Assembly: GCA_013398295.1 (NCBI GenBank)
Contig: VZSF01001524.1
Span: 347,384 to 411,383 of the forward strand
Direction of reading: 5' to 3'
DNA from: Chionis minor
Lineage: Eukaryota; Chordata; Aves; Charadriiformes; Chionididae
Length of the DNA stretch: 64,000 nt
A program made the position numbers and the translations under genes. Below are positions 12,301 through 19,000 of the stretch, one piece after another (the stretch's first letter is position 1; every line of letters starts with the position of its first letter). A model generated the notes under the pieces. The model made no database searches. It worked only from the letters and a program-made list of their open reading frames with translations, and was not told the origin of the DNA.

Positions 12301-14447
12301 GAGTTGGAGCTACGGTAGTAGCAGATGAGATGCATAAACACAAAGTACAATTGCATAAATCATCTCCTCAGAATATAAAAAGACCTGAAAGATGGCAGAC
12401 TTCTCTACTTCTTTAGGGGCAGAGAACAACTTAAAAAAAATCATTAAGAGATCAGTTTACTCTGCTTTTTTAATGAAAATAAGGCTTATGCGATCACTTA
12501 CAAGCACTCACACACGTGTGTGTGCTAATTTCCTCCATGAAACGATCAACAAATTTAAATCTAACAGAGGAGCATCTTCTCTCAGAAGCACAATTTCTAC
12601 AAGTTTCAAAAAAACAGGCAACTGGGTAAAGAGAAATATCCTATAAATTGCCATGGAGGGAAATGCTGTAACACAAACCCCACCTCTGTTGTGTATCAGG
12701 CAATCGAAATGTTAGAAAGATGTCATTAACGAGAAAAAAAGGGAAAGGTTAGATTCCTGATTTCTGTTTTTTGCTAAGCCAGCCACATGCCGGGGAATTA
12801 CAGCTAGCTTAACTCAGCAGTTTGGGATTTCCCTGATGGAATTTGGGGGTAATTATCTGCCCTAACTTTCAAATTAAGAGAATTGGAGAAGCTGCCTATA
12901 ACCTGCCTGATGCCAGCAGCACCAAACGTTGCTCTACAGTAATAGGGAGCAAGATTTTATATATGGAAGGATGTGCATATTTATACCACCTACTTTAAGG
13001 CATGGTGCTCTAAGTTTGGAGGCAATAAACCCTAGGTTCATCAGAGTGGACAGAAAAGCTCTTCTAGAGGCAGTGCAGAATAAAAGTTTCTGCTCCCTTT
13101 TCTTATTCTTGCTCTCTCGTAAGGCAGACGAAGGACACAAAGCTCCTAGCATTGTCCAGTTCAATCTTCAATATTAGAAAGACGGTTTCTTGCACACTGA
13201 TAATTAGAGAGACATGAAAGTATTTGGAAAGACTATCATATTTTCCTTACATACCAGATCACTAGAATAACTCTGGGGAAAGCAATTTTAGCCTCTGAAA
13301 CCACATCTGAACAGTCGTACTTGTGTTCAGTAAACTAAACAGCAACCAGTAAAGCCCATAGCTTTGTCACTCAAATGAGGATACAACCATAGGTAGAGAC
13401 TTGGCAGAAATTGAGGGACAACGCTGCCTACAGCCTAAGTGACTCAAACATGGCTACCCGCTCCCCCTCGATCTTTGTCAACCCATCCAACTATACTCAG
13501 TTAAGTTTACCCTTCGTGACATAGCTTGTCATTTTATCTTGTCAAAACCTAACCAATGCGACTGCTACATTAGGAAAAAAATTACGCTATATTAGAAAAA
13601 AAATTACTTGCCACTTCAAGTAACCATAAAAAGACATCGCTACTTCATTGTGCAAAAACCAAGTTTGAAACAGAATTAACTGTCACAGAGTGAATTTGGT
13701 GAATGCTATTTCATATTATATTCTGTGAAAATAAATTTCTACACTCAGCAGAAGCAGCTTCCGTGGCAATAAAGTATTTTGACAATAATGTATATTATTA
13801 CTTTATCTTACAGTTCAGTAGCACTAAGTCAAAGGAGGAAAGGTAATAAAATATGTGTTCAGCTAGTTGTTCCTGGCTAATGGAAACATACACTTCTTCT
13901 TTTAGGAAGGTTTTGAATGTTTACCTGTTGTAATGTAAGCCTTAAATCCCAAGACAAAAACACAATAGTCTTATGAAAAACTCTGCTCATTTAGTCAACT
14001 TTTCTGATAGTAGCGTGCAGGTAACTAAACCCCCTAAACTACAGATTTGCAAGTCATTGCTTCCACTTAGCAAATGGCTAAAAAAGAATCTGTCGTTCTA
14101 AATAAGAATTAGTATCAGCAGTCTTATTATTTCAAATACTGTAAGGCAAAGAGTTTCAGTACTAGTAAAAACTGCTGTAAGAGCCTAGTCAGTTTGGAAG
14201 GCAGACACCAATCCATACACACCACGCACATATAACCCTCCATGGTCTCTATTGCAAGGAAAAGAAAAAATAAGTAAGCGACACAAGCTACGCAACATTT
14301 TTCCTGTACTAGATTAGCATCTACTGCTCTACAATACTTACATTTATTAACCTTCAACTTGCTTCCATCTACTGGAATTGGATCTATATAATCCCAATAG
14401 TATTCATACGACCAAAAATACTCAGAGGAGTTTGTTCTGTTAGCCAT
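6111..14447 (-). CDS. MRAP: MRAP, melanocortin-2 receptor accessory protein (two exons secure, third a candidate)
   Basis: MRAP proteins are small single-pass membrane proteins that form antiparallel homodimers. They bind the ACTH receptor MC2R in the endoplasmic reticulum, bring it to the plasma membrane and are needed for ACTH signalling. Joining 14447-14342 to 8979-8880 gives an uninterrupted first 69 residues. These begin [10 protein letters not shown] with N-glycosylation sequons at N3 and N6, then the tyrosine-rich [15 protein letters not shown] segment (residues 13-27), a basic stretch (K30-K35), and a membrane segment at about residues 37-60 starting YSIVIAFW. Both donors are GTAAGT and the acceptor of exon 2 is CCACAG. 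The order and motifs match human MRAP closely. A candidate third exon (6366-6111) would give about 153 residues (human is about 172). The MIS18A start codon lies 1.1 kb away on the opposite strand. No 5' non-coding exon was identified. Confidence 0.9.
6801..7264 (-). mobile_element. CR1 LINE 3' fragment, 5'-truncated, in MRAP intron 2
   Basis: The plus strand begins with the CR1 3' signature CATAGAATCATAGAATCA. It continues through the standard antisense CR1 consensus to TCTCTGGACACGCTC. On the minus strand the last part of ORF2 reads [20 protein letters not shown] followed by a [18 protein letters not shown] stretch typical of CR1. About 460 bp remain and the insertion is in the same orientation as MRAP. 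No target-site duplication is obvious, as is usual for CR1. Confidence 0.95.
8170..8760 (-). repeat. Ancient L3/CR1-like LINE remnant (antisense)
   Basis: The stretch TTTCTGTCACCTGCAAACC followed by TTATTTTTATCCAGGTGATTAATA and AACAGTGAACAGCAGTGGG (about 8670-8745) matches the antisense layout of L3/CR1 reverse transcriptase just past the catalytic box (family: gtcatctgcaaa..tccaggtcattgataaa..ttgaatag). The part to the left (8370-8500) has the same general layout but is much more diverged. It is much older than the CR1 copies elsewhere in the window. It accounts for the 105-residue minus-strand open frame at 8175-8492, so that frame should not be read as a gene. Confidence 0.5.
8880..8979 (-). 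CDS. MRAP: MRAP coding exon 2 (transmembrane segment)
   Basis: A 100-nt exon between a CCACAG acceptor and a GTAAGT donor. In the phase left by exon 1 it reads [14 protein letters not shown]... and ends ...[11 protein letters not shown] plus two bases. The first 25 or so residues form the single hydrophobic membrane helix that is the most conserved part of the family. The donor context is AA|GTAAGT in phase 2, so if intron 2 is retained the frame stops at once (AAG TAA). Confidence 0.95.
12509..12522. repeat. Palindromic CA/TG repeat with central CACGTG
   Basis: CACACACGTGTGTG is a perfect 14-bp inverted repeat inside a short CA/TG tract in MRAP intron 1. CACGTG is the E-box core of bHLH factors, but it may be only a by-product of the CA-to-TG switch. 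Confidence 0.6.
13564..13607. repeat. 22-bp tandem duplication
   Basis: Two adjacent 22-bp copies, 13564-13585 and 13586-13607, with the pattern GCTAYATTARRAAAAAAATTAC and about two differences. It lies in MRAP intron 1. Confidence 0.8.
14342..14447 (-). CDS. MRAP: MRAP coding exon 1
   Basis: Contains the start codon (CAT on the plus strand, 14445-14447) and 35 codons plus one base. It encodes the extracellular/lumenal N-terminus with N3 and N6 glycosylation sequons and the [12 protein letters not shown] motif that mediates MC2R activation in family members. The splice donor is GTAAGT (plus ACTTAC, 14336-14341). The frame stays open past the donor but loses all family resemblance there, which confirms the exon boundary. 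Confidence 0.95.
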
Positions 14448-15478
14448 TTCAGTAGTGCATTTTAAACCGGCTCAGAACTCCCAACCAAATACTTTTTTTC
14501 ATTGTACTTCAGCGCCCTCAGAAAGAGATTGTGTAACTGATGCCTATGTAAATCACCCTGGGGTCCTGCAGCTCAAGGACTGCCTTGGTACAAAAAAACC
14601 ATCTCGCAGCAATGAATATTAATGTCTGACAGATATGAAACTGCAGCCCTTGGTAAGTAATCCTCACGTCCTGGTGGGCAACTGTGTTATTCCTCAGCCT
14701 GTTTTAAACTCAGATGGATGTCAAGTGACCATAGAATGGGCTGGACAAGCGCCAGCTGGGTCATAAAGCCTTCCCTCGCAGAAACTTGCAGCAACATAGC
14801 GCTCTCCGGAGCCCCTGAAAACAGCTGGCCTGGAAGACATTCCTGAATTTCTCTTGGCCTAAAAACGCAGGGAAGACCTGGCAAGATGCCGGATAAATAA
14901 AGGCCAGGTGTGAATAACCATGCATTCTGAATTTGCCGCTTCTTCATTCCCACCACCCGCAAGACAGTGGACGGAAAGGTAGGCTCCCAAGCAGGATGAA
15001 GGCAGAGCTGTGGAAGGCGTTTGGCCCACAGCACTCTCCTGCCTGGGCAAATACACACCACCTATGGGCTTTGCCGAGGTTTGCCCAACTGGAAAGAACG
15101 GCTCGGGCTAAACGGGAAACAGGCCCTCAGGCCCTCTTTTGACTGCATCCCCGCAGCCCCCGGGGGCGGGCTGCACGCCGGGCAGGCCAGGGCTGCTCCC
15201 TCAGGCGCCGGCCCGGGCCTCAGGGTAGGGTAGGGTACAGTGGGGCGGGGGGGGAAGGCGGCACCCGCACGCAGGCGCAACGCAGAAAGCGCCAGGCCGG
15301 TTAACGGCAGCTTTCAAAACGCGTACCGCCATCTTCCCCACCGCCACAGCACCTGAGGCGCCGCTGAGGCCGGCGGGGAGAGCGGCGACAGGACCACACG
15401 GGCCACCCCGCGCCTGAGCGCCGCCGCCGGTAACGGCCGGAGGGGGCGCGGCCGCCCGCTGAGGCGGGGCGGGCGGCA

Positions 15479-15486
15479 TTTCCCGC
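15479..15486 (+). promoter_or_regulatory. E2F consensus site
   Basis: TTTCCCGC, a perfect match to the E2F consensus TTTSSCGC, 59 bp upstream of the MIS18A start codon and within the CpG island. Confidence 0.6.
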
Positions 15487-15518
15487 CCCGGCGGGGCAGC
15501 GGGCTGGCGTCACTGCCG

Positions 15519-15525
15519 CTTCCGG
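15519..15525 (+). promoter_or_regulatory. ETS-type motif CTTCCGG with a nearby CGTCA half-site
   Basis: CTTCCGG is the core ETS/GABPA motif common in TATA-less CpG promoters. A CRE half-site CGTCA lies at 15508-15512. Both lie between the E2F site and the CDE/CHR pair, so the core promoter appears to be packed into about 60 bp. Confidence 0.4.
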
Positions 15526-15540
15526 CGCGGCGGGTTTGAA
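15526..15540 (+). promoter_or_regulatory. CDE/CHR tandem cell-cycle element of MIS18A
   Basis: CGCGG (15526-15530) fits the CDE consensus SGCGG. A four-base spacer CGGG follows, then TTTGAA (15535-15540), the canonical CHR. The four-base CDE-CHR spacing is the diagnostic arrangement bound by DREAM/MuvB complexes, which repress genes in G0/G1 and activate them in G2/M. The element ends four bases before the ATG, so the 5' UTR must be very short or the element must lie at or just after the transcription start. Confidence 0.6.
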
Positions 15541-15544
15541 GGCA

Positions 15545-15827
15545 ATGGCGGGCACCCTCTGCCCGCCGCTGGGCCTGGTGGCGGAGCTGGACTCCTCCCT
15601 GTCGCTGCTGGAGGTGGGCGGCGGGCAGGGGCCGCCACCCACCCTCCCGGCAGCGGCGGAGCAGCAGCAGCGGGCGGGCGGGGAGAACCACAGCAACAAC
15701 AGCCTTAGCAGCAACGCGGCGGACCTGCTGCCCATGGTGTTCCTCTGCGCCGGCTGCAAGCGGCCGGTGGGCGACACGCTGAGCTGGGTGACCAACGACG
15801 AGGAGTCGGGCTCCATCCTGCTGCGCA
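15545..15827 (+). CDS. MIS18A: MIS18A coding exon 1
   Basis: 94 codons plus one base, donor GTGAGC. Carries the N-terminal low-complexity part (with a QQQQ run and an asparagine/serine-rich stretch) and the first zinc-binding CxxC (C68, C71). An in-frame TTG three codons upstream is not a credible start. Confidence 0.95.
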
Positions 15828-18603
15828 GTGAGCCACGCCCCGCCACGCCCTGCCCTGCCACGCCCCGGCCGGTGGTCGGTGCTCACCTCCTTCCTTCCTT
15901 CCTTCCCTCCTTCCTTCTCCCGCAGGTGCGGCCGCCAGCGTGTCGGTGGACCCGGAGCGGAAGCTCTCCAAGCGGCCCGGCGAGTGCGGATGGTGAGGGC
16001 CGGCCCCGCCGCTGCTGCCCCCGCGGGTTTTTGGAAGGGGTCCCCGCCTGCGCCTTGCCCTTCCTCTTGCCGGGGGAGCCGGCGGGCCCCGGGGAAAAGC
16101 TGCATAAACGGCCCGCCGGGGGCTGCCGGGGCCCCTGCGCCCCCGGGGGGGTGGGACGCTTCTTTGGGGCCGTCTGTGCAAAGTGCCTCCGTGTTGGTCC
16201 TTGCTGGGGGCCGCTGGGACCGCAGGCTGGGAGATGAGTGCTCGTAACTACAGTATGCACAGCAGGAGCAAACCCTCTAAAAAAAAAAAAAACCACAAAC
16301 CCACCACAGTGGGTGATTTATTCTTTTTTTAGCACATGGGCGGCATGAGGTGTTTCTTTTTGTTCTCTCCTGAATAACCCCTGCGTATTTGTTTTACTTG
16401 CAGCATGATTGAGACGTTACTGTGCTCTGGCTGCTCGATGACACTTGGCATCATCTACAGGTGCACTCCAAAGCATCTGGACTACAAGAGGGATTTGTTC
16501 TGTTTCAGTGTTGACTCAATTGAAAGGTAAAGGCTTGGTCCTGTGAATATTTGTGGCAAGCCTGGAGGTAGCTGTTTCTGCCACTCTGTTCCAGAGTGGT
16601 TTACTGTATTACTACTGTGAGCATCATGGCGCTGAAGTGCAAGGAACATCATCTGTGTAATGTTTAGACAAATCCTAGAAAAAAAAAAAGAAAATACCAG
16701 GGTTGCCTTCTGTATATGAAATTGCATACCGCCCAGGAAAATAGCACGAGGTACACAACACAGGAGGGTTCACTCTCGTTTGATCAGAAGAGACTATGGA
16801 TGCGCTCTGCTTTAGACAACAGAACAAGCCTGCGGTCATAGGTAGTACCAAATAGGCCTGGCTGCAAGTTATTAGAAGTAAATATCAGCAAAGAACATAG
16901 GGAGAGGAGCTTAAGCAGAACTTAGGTTGAAGGCTGACTTGTGCTGGTCAAGCCTGCTTCTTTCTTGCTAAGGTAGGCAAAAGCAAATCTTAAAACTGTG
17001 TATGTGCCTGAGGCTCTCAGCTGTCTTACAGTTAAAAACTGTTGAGAGGATGAAGATGTGCTATTGGATTGGTTTTGACTGGCTTATAGCACTTAAAAGT
17101 GGTCTTAAAATAGTCTTCAGTAACTATATCATCAATTAAGTCTCCATGCCAGAGTGCTTTTATCCAAGGATTACTCTAGTAGATAGGTTACCTTTATTTC
17201 TGTCTGGGCTAGGCTAATGTTTCTGCTTTTCATTACGTTCCAGCTTATTTTGCTGTATCTATGTGGATGTTCACCTTCCTGATCTGGACAGGCTTTTTTC
17301 CTTTTTCCACAGCTATGATACTTTGCTTTTTACATGGCAGTAAAATTCTCTGAAACACTAACATAGTGACAAAATGGCATTTTGGCATTGGGCAGTAATG
17401 CTGATAGCTGCTTCTCCCAGCTAGTGCTATGCTGTTCTCAATGTCTGTGTAATTTTTCACTATAGCACCAGAATTCCTGACTGTCTCTTGGAGCTCTGTC
17501 TTTCATAAAGCAGTGGTGTCTTGGTACTTCTGTGCTTAAAACTGTTTTCATTTTGCTGTGCAGTTTATTTACAAGATTACCAAATATCTGTATTCTTCTT
17601 ATTGTTGCTGAAATTGTGCTTCCACTTTGCTAGTGTATTCATCTTAATTACTGGATGAGTCCTACATACGGGGGTTTTTTTTGCCTTCAGAGTGAAAAGT
17701 GCATGATCTAAACTGTCGTGTATCAGTTACATTCTAGGATCCTCAGAAAAGCAAGCTCTTACTGATGAGGAACCTTTAACTCTTGAAAGTCGAGCTGTCT
17801 TGGAAGAGGTGCTACAAAGGGTAAGATTTAACCTTATATCGTTCTTTGCTTGAGTCACCTCTCTGAAATCTTAATATCCTTAAACAGTTTGTACAAAACA
17901 GCTTATTTCATCCAGACAATTCTGTGGGTTTTAACATATGCTGTAGTACTTCATGCTATTAGTATCTTGTGTTATGCAAGATTTTCAGTAACTTTTCCTT
18001 CAACTTTAAAGGTAATTAGCACATTCTGTTTATCAAGCACAGGTTTAGATTCTTATCTATGTCTGTAATTAGAAATTTCATTTCTAATTAGTTCTGATTC
18101 AGGTCTCTGGATTTTCACTTAACTTTTAGTCGTGTCTCTTCTGTCTTTCATGGAAACTGGCTTAATGCTTTTTCTGTAACTTTGTATTGAAATATTAAAG
18201 TGGACATTTTGCTCCACTGAAAACTTCTGATTGCAGGTAGCAATCAGCTGGGATCAACTCTGTCAAAGTCGGCTCTGAAAGCTGATGGCTGTCTAGCAAA
18301 AGCTGACTGTGTGGAACTGATGCCAAATTTGGAGACAATCATAGATTTGAGGAAGTATGGAGAGTTGATATTGGAGTTGAGTGAACTTTCAAACTATGGA
18401 AGTAACGGGAATAGGAACAAATAGGGTTGGTGATGCCAGATCAGATTTAAGCGCTTCCATCTATGTTTGCTCTTTGTGCTGGCAAGTTCTGTTTATAACC
18501 AAGCATCTTTCCCTGTTCGCAGGCAAACACTGTATTAAAGGTTCTGGAGACAAGGCTGACTGCTGTTGAATCAAGTATGGCTTCTCTTCACAATAAAGTC
18601 TGA
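15545..18603 (+). CDS. MIS18A: MIS18A, Mis18 kinetochore protein A, complete in five exons
   Basis: Mis18-alpha forms a complex with Mis18-beta and M18BP1 that marks centromeres in late mitosis/early G1 so that HJURP can load new CENP-A. The exons 15545-15827, 15926-15992, 16404-16526, 17727-17820 and 18523-18603 join with consistent phases to 648 nt, 215 residues plus TGA. Residues 1-63 are a low-complexity N-terminus. The Mis18/Yippee-like zinc fold follows, with the zinc ligands C68-x2-C71 ([12 protein letters not shown]) and C124-x2-C127 ([11 protein letters not shown]). Next come the conserved [16 protein letters not shown] (about 135-150) and [13 protein letters not shown] (155-167). 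The C-terminal helix (about 175-211, [25 protein letters not shown]) is the coiled coil used for Mis18 oligomerisation. Human MIS18A is slightly longer (233), the difference being mainly at the N-terminus. The start is the ATG reading MAGTLC, in line with MAG in human. Confidence 0.97.
15887..15920 (+). repeat. (TTCC)n pyrimidine repeat in MIS18A intron 1
   Basis: A run of TTCC/CTCC units forms almost the whole polypyrimidine tract of the exon 2 acceptor, so a microsatellite serves as part of the splice site of this 98-bp intron. Just 5' of it are repeated GCCACGCCC units (about 15833-15866). Confidence 0.85.
15926..15992 (+). CDS. MIS18A: MIS18A coding exon 2
   Basis: 67 nt, acceptor CCGCAG and donor GTGAGG, reading [18 protein letters not shown] in the middle of the Mis18 domain. 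It is separated from exon 1 by an intron of only 98 bp (15828-15925). At the exon 1/2 junction the protein reads LLRSAAASVSV where human has, as I recall, LLRCVSCNVSV; the two extra human cysteines are not zinc ligands. Confidence 0.95.
16404..16526 (+). CDS. MIS18A: MIS18A coding exon 3
   Basis: 123 nt, acceptor TTGCAG and donor GTAAAG. Carries the second zinc-binding CxxC (C124, C127) and the strongly conserved [16 protein letters not shown] segment. Confidence 0.97.
17727..17820 (+). CDS. MIS18A: MIS18A coding exon 4
   Basis: 94 nt, acceptor TATCAG and donor GTAAGA. Reads [16 protein letters not shown], then the start of the C-terminal helix ([13 protein letters not shown]). Ends in phase 0, so any downstream exon must start in phase 0. 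Confidence 0.95.
18067..18089. repeat. Perfect inverted repeat in MIS18A intron 4
   Basis: Ten-base arms AATTAGAAAT / ATTTCTAATT around a three-base loop TTC. It could form a short hairpin in DNA or RNA. It has no known role and is A/T-rich enough to be chance. Confidence 0.6.
18523..18603 (+). CDS. MIS18A: MIS18A coding exon 5 (terminal)
   Basis: Acceptor TTCGCAG, then 26 codons and TGA (18601-18603). It encodes the end of the coiled coil, [17 protein letters not shown], which aligns with the human DVLKALQMKLWEAESKL segment. Confidence 0.93.
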   Translation, partial: ANTVLKVLETRLTAVESSMASLHNKV

Positions 18604-19000
18604 AAGGAGTTACATGCAGGAAATTTAACTGCAGGAGAATGATGTATGTGAAACTCGACCTTGTAATCCTCTGGAATCTGTGGGAATGTCGCAAAAGCTG
18701 TGCAAAGAACTGAAAGACATTGCTGGCTTGTGCTGCAGTAGAACAATGCTGACTATGAGTCTTCACCATAGACAAGGAGTTCCTTTCTTTCCTGTTAAAA
18801 GGCTATCCCAGAAAGAAGTATAATTTTTTAAATCAAGTTTTTGCAGACTTTTGGTTTAAATGTAACTATTTATTTAAATTGTTATCTCTGAAAGCAAAGC
18901 ATTTACCTCCTGACTTCCCTGCTACTCAATATCTACTGAACTGAGTGTGCTTCTCCTTCCTAAACCAATTTAAAAAAATAAAATGTCTGTGATGTCTGAA
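18604..19000 (+). other. MIS18A: MIS18A 3' UTR with poly(A) signal
   Basis: A canonical AATAAA lies at 18977-18982, 374 bases after the stop, followed by a GT-rich stretch (TGTCTGTGATGTCTG) suited to cleavage/polyadenylation near 19000. No earlier AATAAA was seen in the UTR. Confidence 0.6.

Larger units (their letters stand above)
8980..14341 (-). other. MRAP: MRAP intron 1
   Basis: A 5.4-kb intron bounded by GTAAGT (14341 side) and CCACAG (8980 side). No further exon is supported. It contains short A/T runs, a 14-bp perfect palindrome of CA/TG units centred on an E-box CACGTG (12509-12522) and a 22-bp tandem duplication (13564-13607). No recent transposable element was recognised. Confidence 0.8.
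14448..15544. promoter_or_regulatory. Divergent MRAP / MIS18A intergenic promoter region
   Basis: The two start codons face away from each other and lie 1,098 bp apart. The MRAP side (14448-15120) has ordinary base composition. The MIS18A side, from about 15130, is a CpG island. The part proximal to MRAP has no clear TATA box, and I could not place an MRAP transcription start or 5' exon. Confidence 0.6.
15130..16250. promoter_or_regulatory. CpG island over MIS18A promoter, exons 1-2 and start of intron 2
   Basis: Very high G+C with abundant, undepleted CpG, ending soon after exon 2 (from about 16250 the sequence returns to A/T-rich). No TATA box is near the start codon. This is typical of a housekeeping or cell-cycle promoter. 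Long open frames on both strands across this block are a side effect of the base composition and do not mark extra genes. Confidence 0.9.

Noticed and set aside
15301..16296. Several 140-260-codon frames on both strands over the CpG island
   Set aside because: They overlap MIS18A exons 1-2 and are products of high G+C; none has a conserved domain.
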